A stretch of 64,000 nt of DNA from Stropharia rugosoannulata (taxonomy: Eukaryota > Basidiomycota > Agaricomycetes > Agaricales > Strophariaceae), in contig JANCIK010000003.1 in assembly GCA_028532985.1 (NCBI GenBank), positions 2,676,001 through 2,740,000 on the forward strand, written 5' to 3'. Of the stretch, positions 33,101-44,412 are shown piece after piece. Below the pieces are notes generated by a model. That model was not told where the DNA came from and searched no databases. It worked only from the letters and a program-made list of their open reading frames with translations. The position numbers and the translations under genes were made by a program. Every line of letters starts with the position of its first letter. Position 1 is the stretch's first letter.

Positions 33101-36100
33101 TATCACGTCACGGGCAGCTTTTTCACCATTGAAGGGAACTACTCGGAGGTGAGGGGCCCAACGTTCAAACTCTCTTACCCAGTTTGTTATTGTAGAATTA
33201 GGCACGACAACAAGGGCGGGCAAAGCATTCCAATTAGCGATTATATTGCCCAGAAAGGTGGCAATTTGCACAGTTTTCCCCTACAATATATCATTGTTTG
33301 TGTTAGTGTTCGCAAAAACCAATAATCTCCCAGGAAACATACCAGGCCCATTTCATCAGCAAGAATACAAGGTTGATGATTCCACCAATTATTACAAAGC
33401 CAATTGAACCCATCAACCTATTTTGCTGAATTAACGAGGGAGCGAAATTATGATGGAGTTGTAGCCTACTTGGAATGGCATAAGCTTCAAGTTGGGCGCT
33501 TGGCCCAAATCCAAGTCTGCGGCATCTTTCAAAATGTATTTCTTTCTATATTCATCTTGGTTCCTGTTGTCAAACACCTTCCAATATGACTTATCCTGTT
33601 TCGGTACGAATACCGTTTGAGAGTCAATGAACCTTTCAAAAGCAGAGACGAAAGCTTCGTATCCATGTTCGCCAGGCCTTGGAGGAGAATCCCAAGTGCC
33701 TTTGTGCCGATTAGTACACAACTAAGGTGTTAAAAGAAAGATAAACTAACTTTCTTCATAACCTAGATCATCCCATTTTATAAAAGCCCACGCAACAAGT
33801 CCGATATCCTTCTTTTTTATCTTATCATGCTTTTGCCAGTCTTTGAAGGTCTCTGTCAGATGTTCCGGTGGCTGCTCTCCTTTCTCGAACGTGGATTTCC
33901 TCTCTTCATCGACTTCCTCTGCGTCATCCTCACTGCTCAGGACTTGGGTATGTTTCCGCGTAGGGCGAGGCTTGGCCTTCTTGGAGGGCGACCGCCAAAG
34001 CAAAACGTCGAGAACGCGACCCACAGTTTTCCATTGCATTGGTATTCTGAGTTCTGCATCTGGCAGAGGATTGAAGGTAGAAGTTCCTTCATTTAACATT
34101 ACAGAAGAAGCCCTGGATTGATCCGTTTTATCTAAGAGTGTTGGATGGTCCCCGCCATCAACCTCCATCTTATTTTCGAGCTTCTCGATAGGTTCCGGAA
34201 GCAACTCAACCTTAGTTCCTCCCGCGAGGAAGTTTTTGAGTTTGGCAGGATTGGTTGATACGAGCCACATGTGAGGGACCCATTGCAAACGACGGTAACT
34301 CCTCGCGATCCATTTGACTAGGTATTCCCGAGGAAGCGGAGACTTGTGGTCGGGTATTATGCCAGGTGCGCGAGAAGGTTCTACTGCGTTCGCAGGGTAT
34401 GGGCGCCAGGCAATGATTTTATCAAGAGGATAACGGAAAGAAGAGCAGTCCGCGCAAAGCCAATTTTTTGTCCCTTGGTAATACTCAGCCACATCGGGCA
34501 GATTGGATTCATTGTCGTTTAAAGCGGGCGGTACGGGCATATGGCGATAATGTGCCAGACGTTTGCAAGTGAAGCAACGGAAAAAGAGTTCTTTTGCAAG
34601 CGAATGTGTTGTATCTTGAACATGATGGCTTGATTTGTCTGTCCCATCTTTCATGATAACATCCTGCGACTGGTCTGCATCGTTATCGGAGGACTTGCTG
34701 CGAAGTGCATCTGGACTTATTACGGTTTCCATGCATCCAATACAGATACCGCCCCGCATACATGCACCTATTGACATTTGGTCATAATTTGCCACGATGA
34801 GCAAGAAGCCGACTTACCGCAAACAAATTCGGTGGTTTGATCAATTGAAACCTCTGTCTTCTTCTTGGGCTGCATAGCAGAGTCTTCGCCATTCGGATGA
34901 GCGGCCTCCCATTTTTCCTTCTCCACCTGCCTTATAGCTTTGAGTACTTCATCCCGCTGAGTCGAGGCCAGGCATTTCCAATGAGCGCTAACGGGGCATC
35001 GAAGGCTGGAAGCGAAATTCCTTAGTACAAGTCCTAAGGATGATGAAATATAAAATACCATTGAACCCATCCACCCATCTTAACGAAATGGTCTTCGTCA
35101 TCCGATTCTTCGAATTCATCATCCGTATTCCGTTTCCGCTTTTTCCCCCTGTTCTTCTTCCTCTTGAAGTCAGCAAGAAGTTTATGGGCTGGAGCTAAAT
35201 GACATTTCTCGCATATAGTTCGGTGACGTCTCAAGACTTCATTGTCGTCATCGTCGGAAAACGGATCCTCTGCAAGGGTGGAAATATCGCGAAGACGTCC
35301 ATACATAGGCAGTACAGATTTGGGACGACGTGCTTTCTTTTTCGCTGCTTTGCTACTCTTCTTCCGGTCTGCATAAGTATCGTCGTCATCAACATAGTCG
35401 TCATCCTCCGAGTCAACGCGTATGGTCGTGCGCTTTTTAGAGCGCGTAGACCTTCGGAGATTTTGGCGGCTGGATTCACTTTCGTGACCACCTTGGTCAT
35501 CACTGTTATCCGAGTCCAAAACAATGACCTGCCGCAATTTTTTTGGGCTATAGGGGAGATCCTTTCGAGTTGTTGCACGAGTAGCTCGTTGAGGTTGTAC
35601 TCTTTGTTTGGGTTCACCGTAATCCTCATCATTGTCACTGTGCCCTTTGCCTCCATCTTCATGATCTTCATCTTCCGATTCTTCATCACTATCCGTCGCG
35701 TCTTCAGTATACGGTTCTTCATCGGCGGATTTGTCTGGGATTTCAAATCCATCAGAAAGGCCATGCGTTGAGCTACGTGAGCTGCTTGTGTCTGTGTATT
35801 TCTTCAAGCGAGAAAGTGGATGTATGTATTGTGCCGACGGATCGAAAGGCTCGAGTGTTCTGGCAAGCTTCTTCGCATCTTTGAAAAATGATTGAGTATA
35901 TAACAAAGCAGGGACTTCGGGATAATAACTTACTGTACTCTTCCACTAGACGGTCATGTCGAATTTGAAAGAAAGGCGCAGAGTACTAGGTAGACAAGGA
36001 GAATAATTGATGTAAGTCGCGTCTTGAAACAAAAAATTAACGCGTACTTACCTTGCGCGCTATGCCTCCCTTGTAACGAGCGAAATAATAAAGGTGGCCA

Positions 36101-36378
36101 CCCTGTTCATATTCACCTATTACTTCATCTACTTGCGTTATAGGGTCATCTTTCAGTGAAGAGTCGTTACTGTGCTTGTACTGCTTCAATTGAGAGGAGG
36201 GCAGTCGCGGTGGCATCACCTCAACCTGAAAATTGCGCGTTGAAGTTGAAGAACTGGGGAGCCGCTGTGATGACTTGGAGATTGTAAAGCTCGAAGACGG
36301 AGTGGGGGGCTTATCGATTTCTTCTATTCCAGAATCAGGATGATGTTGAGCGCACATCGCGCCACGGTTGCGGTACAC
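30129..36378 (-). CDS. CHD3/Mi-2/Mit1-like chromatin remodeller (PHD, chromo-like, SNF2)
   Basis: Large multi-exon gene on the - strand. The N-terminus (ATG at 36378, or [10 protein letters not shown] at 36357) leads to [16 protein letters not shown] long Asp/Ser/Lys-rich disordered part follows (about 35.1-35.9 kb). Zinc-finger pieces come next ([10 protein letters not shown], then [10 protein letters not shown], and a Cys-rich cluster [14 protein letters not shown] to [10 protein letters not shown] to WLCADC), typical of PHD fingers. Chromo-like segments are [17 protein letters not shown] and [13 protein letters not shown]. The ATPase has [39 protein letters not shown], the DEGQ form of motif II ([10 protein letters not shown], about 32890), [22 protein letters not shown], and lobe 2 with [18 protein letters not shown] Cys/His knuckle ([14 protein letters not shown]) lies near the C-terminus. 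The stop is at 30129. In fission yeast Mit1 is the SHREC remodeller for silencing; that role here is inference. Confidence 0.88.
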
Positions 36379-36488
36379 TAGCAGTCACTTCAATCGAAAA
36401 CGCGTTAATTTAAGTTGATAAGCAAGCGCCAAATATGCTGTTAGCTTGCTTAGATAATGATTTATAATTGATGGGCAAGTTCTTGATA

Positions 36489-36524
36489 AGGTAGAGGACA
36501 TCCATATTCCGCCAACGTCACGTG
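36489..36524 (+). repeat. Left terminal inverted repeat of the MITE-like element
   Basis: 36 bp, identical to the reverse complement of 37064-37099. It includes a CACGTG hexamer at its inner end. Confidence 0.85.
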
Positions 36525-37063
36525 AGCTCTGTGACAGTGAGCAAAAAAGGCAACTGGACACTAATTTACCAAAAAGCGCGTTTTTCTCTCCTATGCTTAA
36601 ATCTTGCCAAAATCTGTTCCAACATTTTGTTGAGAAAGTGATTTGACACATTACAGTATCATTTTTGTAACAGTTCAATCAAAAACGATGACGGAATAAG
36701 AAAAATACTAGAGTGTACTTGCTTTCTGACTCCTTGAACAACTAGAAGATACTGTGGGCGCTGTGTTTCACCAGATTCAATCCTGGCTGAGCTTGAGAGA
36801 TGTGTTTGCACAGAACAAGTGAGTTATTGATTATCAATATTGATCTCTGGTCATCTGATACAGCCAAACTTGTAACTCTTATTTCTCGAGCAGGTTTTGA
36901 GCCATTTCTTTCAAACTTGATATTTAGGTAGCTTACATACTTATAAATAAAATGTTGGAGCTAGAATTGTTGTTACTGGTCTCTTTGCGATGCAATATTG
37001 TGTCCATGGTTTCTCCGAGGTACACTTTCCTGTTTTGGAGCTGCTTGTCACGGAGAAGTCACC

Positions 37064-37099
37064 CACGTGACGTTGGCGGAATATGGATGTCCTCTACCT
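37064..37099 (-). repeat. Right terminal inverted repeat of the MITE-like element
   Basis: 36 bp, exact inverted copy of 36489-36524, followed by TA. Confidence 0.85.
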
Positions 37100-37895
37100 T
37101 AAGTGTAGCGTTGATGAACGTTTGATTGAACAAGTGATCATATTTTTTTGATGAACCCTCAAGACTCAAGCTCAAGTCTTGGGGTTCTTGGGGGGTTCGC
37201 TTCTAAGATCACAAATGCACGAGGGCAAAGTTGGGGCAAAGTGACGAGGAAACCTGAGGAAACTACTAGAGTATATATGGTGAATTATGGTGAATTCCCA
37301 ATGAATTCCACCTCGGGGCCGGGGGAACCTTACTTACTTTACTACAGCAAAGTCATTTCAGGTTAATTATATTCACTGGTCCCGGCGAGTGGTCACCAAT
37401 TGTTGGCTGAACATTCCGCTGGATCTCTCTTTGCCCGACTTCTTCCTTCTTTCTTTTTTTCCCTCAAGCCAGCCCAACTAGTAGTAGCCCCCAGGGGCTA
37501 CTAGGCTCTCTTTGAAGGTGGCAATTTATTACCTATAATTGATCACGGTAGGACAACGGTCGCAAAGAGTGCGGGTTTCAACGCATTGGTTAAAACGAGT
37601 TAGTATACCTGCTGGAACATATTGGCTTATGTTAAACCATAGTATTGCAGTAAGTGAGGGCTTCCTGTTTAGAAGGTAGGACAGTTAACAGTTAACCATC
37701 TGACTGTGGGCAATAATAATCTACAGAGCAGTGTCTTCTGAGGGCTTGATTCTAAGAAATGTAGTCTCAACAAATGTGTCAATAATCAGGGCAAACTACC
37801 TTACAATGTTAAATGTGTCTCTACGTGGAATAATGTCGAATCACCACAGGTCGGTCTCGTCTTTCCTGAGTATACACAAGAAGATAAAAGGGAGT
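37100..37895. other. Spacer between MITE and LDAH 3' end
   Basis: No gene was recognised. A short direct repeat of AGTTAAC lies near 37682-37698. The rest is AT-rich with scattered short ORFs. Confidence 0.5.
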
Positions 37896-38786
37896 TCAAG
37901 TAGAAGGCGTTAGTTTTCTTTCTTCCAATGCATTCAGTATTCCGGAAATCCATTTGCAGCATTGCTTCGCGACTAACGCGCTGTCGTCTATTCAGGAGTG
38001 AGGGTTAAATTTGATATTATCCAATAGTGTTGCAGCGTCAACTTACTAATACAGAACGCATGAGGAATGCCCGGTGGGCCGTGCACCACTTGCTCAGACG
38101 TATTATCCGGATCGAAAGCCTGCAGAACCACCTCCCTCTCTTTATCCACCCAGCGATCGACTACCGCGTAGTAGAAGTACAATCTGTCTTTAAATTTGTC
38201 CAGCGTAACAACATCCAATTCACGAATGAACTTCATTTCCTGAGCTGCCATAGTCAACGAGGATTGGATGCTTATTTTCGACGAAATGAAGTCGTGCAAT
38301 ATGCGTAACTGCGCTTCCGGCCAGGAAGGATAGAGAGAGGAGAGAACGGATGGGGGCAACCATCGGGCTAGAATAGATAGAGAAGATAGGACTCTGCGAG
38401 AAACGGGCCAGAATATGGACTGCAAGAGTGCTCGACATTAGTTCTTGTGCCCTAGCCCTTATAAAAAGTTGACCAACTCACAGAGAGAGCCTTGCCATTG
38501 GGAGTACCACCGATATTGCTTATGGTAGGGAACAGCAAGAAGGCTGCTTCAATTCTATCAGCAGGAAACACTTTCAAGACCTTATACCGGATATAAATAA
38601 GGTGTCCAATGCATGTAGCCATGTTTGATCATACTTGAAGCGACAGCCAACTGCCCACACTATGACCAATAACAATAATCCTCGGTTTCTTCGCGTAAAA
38701 TAGGTCTATAGCCGTCAATAGTGCTAGGGAATTCTCGATTTGAACAGTAAGCGCGTCTTCTGCGCCGTATCTAGCACTGCTATTCT
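37896..38786 (-). pseudogene. Lipid-droplet-associated hydrolase (LDAH), 3' part, severed by insertion
   Basis: Carries the catalytic half of an LDAH-family (Pfam Lipase_2-type) alpha/beta hydrolase. Exons: 38786-38635 (TVQIENSLALLTAIDL, then the nucleophile elbow VIGHSVGSWLSLQ), 38580-38482 (FPADRIEAAFLLFPTI), 38419-38047 (DRLYFYYAVVDRWVDKERE, then GPPGIPHAFCI) and 37987-37896 (stop TGA at 37898-37896). All four exons are open. The first one starts in mid-codon exactly at the edge of the 19.3-kb element. The matching 5' part is at 58466-58109. The combined exons total 1,011 bp (337 codons including stop), normal for LDAH. Unless the element is excised or an allele without it exists, no normal product can be made. 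Confidence 0.88.
38784..38786. repeat. Target-site duplication TCT, left copy
   Basis: TCT immediately left of the element, matching TCT at 58109-58111. In the LDAH exon it reads AGA on the coding strand. A 3-bp duplication is usual for CACTA elements. Confidence 0.8.
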
Positions 38787-38813
38787 CACGGCGGACATTC
38801 AACTGTTAAGTTG
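38787..38813 (+). repeat. Left terminal inverted repeat of the giant element
   Basis: 27 bp identical to the reverse complement of 58082-58108. Inverted similarity weakens but continues to about 38900. Confidence 0.88.
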
Positions 38814-39144
38814 CCGACATGCTTGTAGTGTTAAGCCGGCAAATGCATAGCCGTGGTATACCTGTTAACTAATCTGATAACTGATAAGATCCGGTAAGGT
38901 GTCACATGGTGTTACACAGGTCACATTTAGTTCCGCAGTGCCTGGTGGCCAATCCAAGGCCAATCTCACAGTCAAGGAGTACATATACAGACACACATAT
39001 ATGCATGCTACTTTCTGGAGTAAACGAGTAAACGAGAGTTCTAGACTACGCAAGTAAGTATACAAGACATAGCTGTTGGAATCGTTACAACAAGATAAAA
39101 TAGATCACTTCGATGGGTAGGTAGTTTCAACATATCATTGTCCA

Positions 39145-40331
39145 CTACGGGCGAGAAGAGAGCGGAGCCACTGGAGCAGGGGCAATTGGTACAGATATGA
39201 CAGGCGCGGATACTTCCAATGCAGCTGGGGATGAAATGTAAATGACCGTAGATGCGACAACAGTAGATGGAGCTGGTAGGGGCGTGCCTAGCACTGTCAT
39301 CTGCGTTACTTGAATTTCTATGATTGGAATCGCCTGGTCTTCGAATGAGCGGCTTATTACTCCAGCTATAACCGACGCATTGCATGCGATAATCCCTACA
39401 ATAACCTGAAAAGCTTATGTTAACTGATGTTGCTAGTTGGAGTGAGATCACTCACGACTCCGTTGGCAAAGTAAAGGGACTGCAGCACTACGGCTTCGGG
39501 GTCATGGGTCAGATAAAAGGCCCAAAATAAGATATTGATGGTGAGTGTGCAAATACTGGAAGAGAGTCCAGAGAGGACTATGCATTTCCTTGCTACACTG
39601 ATAGAAGCAAGCCTTGTCACCACGGCGACGGCGCGCCCATTCATGAAGATGACTCCAACATCGACTATAATGTCCACTAGTATATGTCAAAAGTCAGTCA
39701 AAAGTCAGTCGTGTTTGTGTGTTTGCTTGAAGTGCGGCTTACTTGCGAGTGCGGGTACGACCAGTCGGTGAGGCAGTTTGCAAAATTGGTGAGAAGACTT
39801 GCACATATATGCAGTTGCGACGCCATATCCAATGCCGACTGTGACGAGACTAATTGCAAATACGGAGAATCGGAGCCGGTTTCTTCGATTCATAAGCCGA
39901 CCACTGGCCATAGCCAGACTCGTCCGTGAAATCCTACATATATCATGAGTGACCAGCAGCAGGAAAAAGGTCGTACATACCATATTACTACGAAGTACAC
40001 CACAATACTTATTCGAAAGAGGTTGGGCTGCAGTGGTGATAGTGTGGCTAAAAAAGAGATTTGAAAAAGATATGTTGGTCGAACTTCCAGATAACTTACC
40101 ACTTGCGTAAAGAATGGCACCCATTAAGAGTCCCCCTAACCCAGCCACGACGGCGAGTCCGTCGTCGAACCATATGAAGTAGTTTATTCTATTCCTGATG
40201 CGCAAGACGGTTAAAAAAAACCCACAAGCGTGGAGCGACAGAAGGACAGCTAGAACTGAATAAACGTTATCAGGTGTGCTGTAATGATTGTATTGGCTGC
40301 TCTCGAACAACATACCAGCAGTAGCAGCCAT
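39145..40331 (-). CDS. 7TM membrane protein, fungal rhodopsin-domain-like (cargo paralog A)
   Basis: The start at 40331 gives MAATA and an early intron, then VLAVLLSLHACGFFLTVLRI and NRINYFIWFDDGLAVVA, a loop plus helix pattern like the R-x-R...W-D-D motif of fungal SAT4/rhodopsin-domain proteins. Further segments are SRTSLAMASGRLMN, FAISLVTVGIGYGVA, CKLPHRLVVPALA, an intron, VDVGVIFMN, SSSICTLTINILFWAFYL, an intron, and VIVGIIACNASVIAGVISR. It ends with an Ala/Pro/Val-rich tail and TAG at 39147-39145. It is homologous over its whole length to the + strand gene at 44413-45571: SxAMxxGR, CxLPR, the D-x-I-x-D-x-G segment and the intron positions after the start, before the D segment and before VI agree. 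Ligand or function is unknown. Confidence 0.72.
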
Positions 40332-43300
40332 TTGAGGTGAAGGGTCTTGTCTTGACAGAAAGAGGGAGCAGAAAGGAGAGCGGAGTGTTGAAAACTTGAT
40401 GGTTGACGCAAACGCAAACAACGCGAAGAGCTGAGGCAGCAAACCCAGCCGGGACAATCAGAAATAAACATTGAAGTATGGTTAGCGAGCAACAGTTCAA
40501 TTGAGCAACAACATACTGCTAAAGGTCGAGCTTCATTCCGAGAACTCCTCATTTCACACTTTCGTCTTGTCGCAAATATCTTGGACGTGAACGTTGGGAT
40601 CATCTTTATAAATAGGTCGTACATAGAACATCCGTTACGGATTCAATGCAAGGTACGGTCACATACCTTGAGCCACTTCGCTCAGCCATTCCCTTAGCTC
40701 ATCTTCAGCAATATGAAGAAAGTACAAAATACGGTACACTTACCTTGAAATTCATGGGAGAAGTTGAAATCCACCAAAAAAAAACGCGACCTACGACAGA
40801 AAGTGAGTACTATTACCTGTAATGCGGAGAATAAAACGGGACGACGTAGGACCTGCGATGCAGAAAGTGGGATTAAGGTATGGATGAGGACGACATACTT
40901 ACCTTGAAATTAGTCGAAGAAACACCAACCGCAACAGGCAGTGCAACCGACAATAAAGGAAGAAACCCTAAGGCCTCAGAGGATGAAGCATGAACGAAGG
41001 GCTATTTATGATGATGTACTTACCTTGAAAGAGGTTCGCAACAGACAGTGCAACGAAGCACGACTAACTCACAACTTGAAACTCGTGCCTACAACTTGCG
41101 ATTCGGGGATGAAATCGATGAACGGGACCTGCACGTACGATTCAAACACCTTTCGTTAGACACGACAAACGTACAACCTGCATTGCGTACCTAAACCTGC
41201 GATGCGAAAATCGACGAACGGTCGCGTTCATCTACTTGCGATACTTTTTAAACTTGAAGCCTGAATACACGATTCAGTACGAGAGTACGAGAAGATCAAT
41301 CGCATAATTTATACCAGCACACAAAGTCTACCAGCACAAAGTAAGCGATCATACCTGTTGTAAGGCGAGTTCATCTTGATTTAGGTTTCTTATGCTTTGG
41401 TCGTCGTACAAGGGTACTGCGACGTTCCAACATCACGAATTAAGTAGTCAATATAGTCAGGGTGAGCCGCCGTTCACATGGATTATTATTGAACTGACCG
41501 CGTCGAAGTAAAAACTGTCGTTGCCGTTGACTTTTCCAGTCAACTAGAAATCGTCTACAAGTTGTCATATCAGAACGTCGGCAAGTGCGCTTTCCTGAAA
41601 TAAATATCGATGCTAAGAGATTCATCCAAGTTACACAACACATAGGCAAAACATACCTTTCAGGCTAAGGTGCAGTCCCACACGATTTTGTTGAGACGAG
41701 CGTCAATTACTGCACTGCTCATGGTGTCTTCTGCTTGCCACTGTCTCTAGTATTCTGCAGATTGATTCCTTGAAAAGAAATATGGCACTCATGGCGATTA
41801 TTTGCGACAAATGGTCACTATTTACGCAAGTGGCTTCGATCAACCATGGCTTTACTTTGTTTCTGGAATAAGGTGAGATGCCGAAAAATTTCGAGTATTC
41901 GCATACACTAACACACACGCACCTCTATACCGCGACGAAGGTCATGATAGCCCCAATGCCGTGGAATCTTACTTGGATGACCGCAGCTTCATTTTTGAAT
42001 ATGGACGGCGATGTGGCATTGCCAACATGCCTGGTAATTGTCTCCACGCTCTAAGTCCCAACTAAAATGTGAACGAGGACGGGAGAACTGGAAATTTCAG
42101 GATCCAAAAGGCAGAGTCAAATATCGCTGTGGCACGTCGTTTCATCGCCATGTGGTGAAACTGGAAGTCGGGACTCGGACGAGCATAAATGTAACATTCC
42201 CATAAGCTTGCCAATTGGTAAAAACATCAGCTAACGTGTTCATACAGGTTTCACTGTGTACACACCTCAAGTTCCTAACTTTACTCTCCTCTCTGATTCC
42301 TCATCTTGTACGGTCATTTTACACGTAACCCAACTGCTGGCTGTACATGATTGTTTGTGCAAGGGAGTCGGAGACGGACAGGGATGAACTCATTGCAGAT
42401 CCTGTTGGAATACACCGGAGACTTGAATACGGTGGTAATGTTGATCTTTAATGTATAATATGAATGAATAATTCAGCTGAATACCCGCATACAGAATAAT
42501 CCGCATACCTGATTTTCAGTAGGATTTTCATCAGCGGCAGCAGCCGTCAGTCGTGAAGCTCTGCTGTCCTGCTCCACTCAGTCAATTACATTTCCAATGG
42601 GTAGCGCGAGTAGAGCTGTACGTCCATATTTTGGGCGAGCCCCTTTACGGTGATTGCAGGCAGGAGGTGGTGGGAGACGGTTGGGATGAAGAGGAGGCAG
42701 AGTGCTGGGGTCACATGATAATACTCCTCTTCGAACATTCAGATTTACCTTGCTGCTATGACCTATGTGCTTTATACAACTTAATCTCTAGCTTAATTCG
42801 ATCTCCTGTATTGCACAAACAAGCCAGGCTGGCTGTTTGTCGATACTATCCTTACTACTCAGGCATGCAGCGGTCAGACAAGCAATGCTCTCCAGGTCAA
42901 CACTCCAGGTGTTTTAGTGTTCACCTAGGATCGCTGGACGACATCTTGGACGACATCTCTCCCAGTCTTTCATCTAGGCCCACCTCTCAATTTCACCTCT
43001 CCCTGATAAAAATGAAGAATTAAAGTCAGGAGTTGAAAGTCAGGAGTTGACAGCACAGTCGGGCTCATGCGGGCTCATGCCAGGCCAGCAGCTGAGTACT
43101 TCAATAAATACCTACAATATCTTTTCGGTCATTTGCCTATCCTTTGCTATATCAAGCAACAATTGCCGCAATTGGAGCTCGCCATGATTATAACCTGAAG
43201 CGCAAATTGAAACGAAGGAGCCACTGTCACAAAACCAAGTCTCTTTTTGGCACGGCGTGCCACAAGGCGTTTCTCTCGAGGGGTATTGTCATCTCGTTCC

Positions 43301-44412
43301 CGGCCATTTGAGGTTTGTACTTAAGGCGCAGGAATCTGGAGGCCATAATGCTCGAACAATGATTGCAGCCACCGATGCTACATAGCCTCGACAATTCCGG
43401 TCCTCATTCAGGCTGCAACGAGCTTTCCTTGATCCTTGGCGATGCCTTGAATTTATTGAAAACAGTCTCGGTCGGCCCCAGCTCTCTTTTTTACTACTTT
43501 TTTTTTTACTACTTCACTTACTCCTAGGCCTTTGTTTACTAGTATCTTTGGCAAATGGATCTTTGGCGATTGTTTACTAAAGCTACCGCATGTGGGCGCA
43601 ACCTACCTTACCTCCGAATGGTAGTGCGGTAACTCTCTCAGGATTAGATATACGAAGTATGTACTACTGCCATATTAGGCTTCCTGGATGTGGCAAATAC
43701 GCTAATAATTGTTCTCCAAGTTTCTAGACAACCGCACTTACGCTGCCAGGGGACTAAAGATGACGAACCGAATTACCGACTAGGGCTCAACCTATCTACG
43801 CGTCTCGCGTCTCTAGCACGACCCTCATACACAAAGTATGTAGGTGGTTTCCTTCCTTTTTTGTACACTGTATATGTCACATTTATTTTCATGTAGATTC
43901 TTACGAGGCCAGAGGACCAAGTAAATCATTACGAGTTTGTGCACGCTGCCCGACCTTCAACCTCGTAAGTCACCTACTTGTAGTCGGCCCGACACATCAC
44001 TTATTCGCGTTCATCCTCATGCAGTCGTGGTTGTCAAGGCCACGTTGGTTGTTTTCAGACAACCTATCCGACAACTGGCCACCTCTTTGTTAGCCACTGC
44101 AGGTTGCATGAACAACTTAAGGCACTGACATCAAATGTTTCATAACCATTTTCGGCTGCGGCCCTTTTCGACGACTCTTCTTTCCCCGCTTAACAGTTCT
44201 TCTTTCCCCGCTTCGATCTTTCGAGGCTGAATATCACAGCTCTTCTCATCTTTCGCCAGTTTAATTCTGGTTGCTTCCGTTCAACTCATTGAGAGGTTGC
44301 GAAGGGGAAGAAATTACTGTCTGTTTCGACTCACTGAGGCGGAAGGTGAAGGCCGGGGCAGTCAGCAAACCAGTCCGCTTTGCTTCTTCTATTTAACTTG
44401 TGCGGTGGTTAA
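40332..44412. other. 4-kb region of the giant element without a recognised gene
   Basis: Contains imperfect tandem-like repeats at 40656-41240, a 157-codon + strand frame at 42553-43023 that resembles nothing I know, poly-T runs near 43490-43520, and short direct repeats (GGGCTCATGC twice near 43060; CTTCTTTCCCCGCTT twice near 44180-44215). A coherent + strand stretch at about 41930-42230 (SYLDDRSFIFEYGRRCGIAN, possible intron, SQISLWHVVSS) may be a remnant or an unrecognised exon. Confidence 0.4.
40656..41240 (+). repeat. Imperfect recurring motif (TACTTACCTTGAAA / CCTGCGATGC)
   Basis: A TACCTTGA core recurs near 40668, 40743, 40906 and 41025, three times as ACTTACCTTGAAA. CCTGCGATGC occurs near 40850 and 41197, with variants ACTTGCGAT near 41093 and 41232. 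Spacing is about 75-165 bp. It could be a degraded satellite or an array of binding sites inside the element. Confidence 0.45.

Larger units (their letters stand above)
36489..37099. mobile_element. 611-bp MITE-like element with TA target duplication
   Basis: A perfect 36-bp inverted repeat (starting AGGTAGAGGACATCC) forms both ends, 36489-36524 and 37064-37099, each bordered by TA (36487-36488 and 37100-37101). The interior has no coding potential. Size, termini and TA fit a non-autonomous Tc1/mariner-type MITE. It lies 111 bp upstream of the remodeller ATG, so in its promoter. Confidence 0.8.

Noticed and set aside
35199..35771. 190-codon + strand frame rich in Ile/Val/Phe
   Set aside because: Antisense of the Asp/Lys-rich disordered region of the CHD-like gene; such codons give hydrophobic antisense frames.
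36760..36800. Sequence resembling a tRNA T-arm (AGATTCAATCCTGGCT)
   Set aside because: It lies inside the MITE-like element, and no matching acceptor, D or anticodon arm could be found.
42553..43023. 157-codon + strand frame inside the giant element
   Set aside because: No recognisable motif, no supporting splice context and odd composition. Left as unexplained rather than called a gene.
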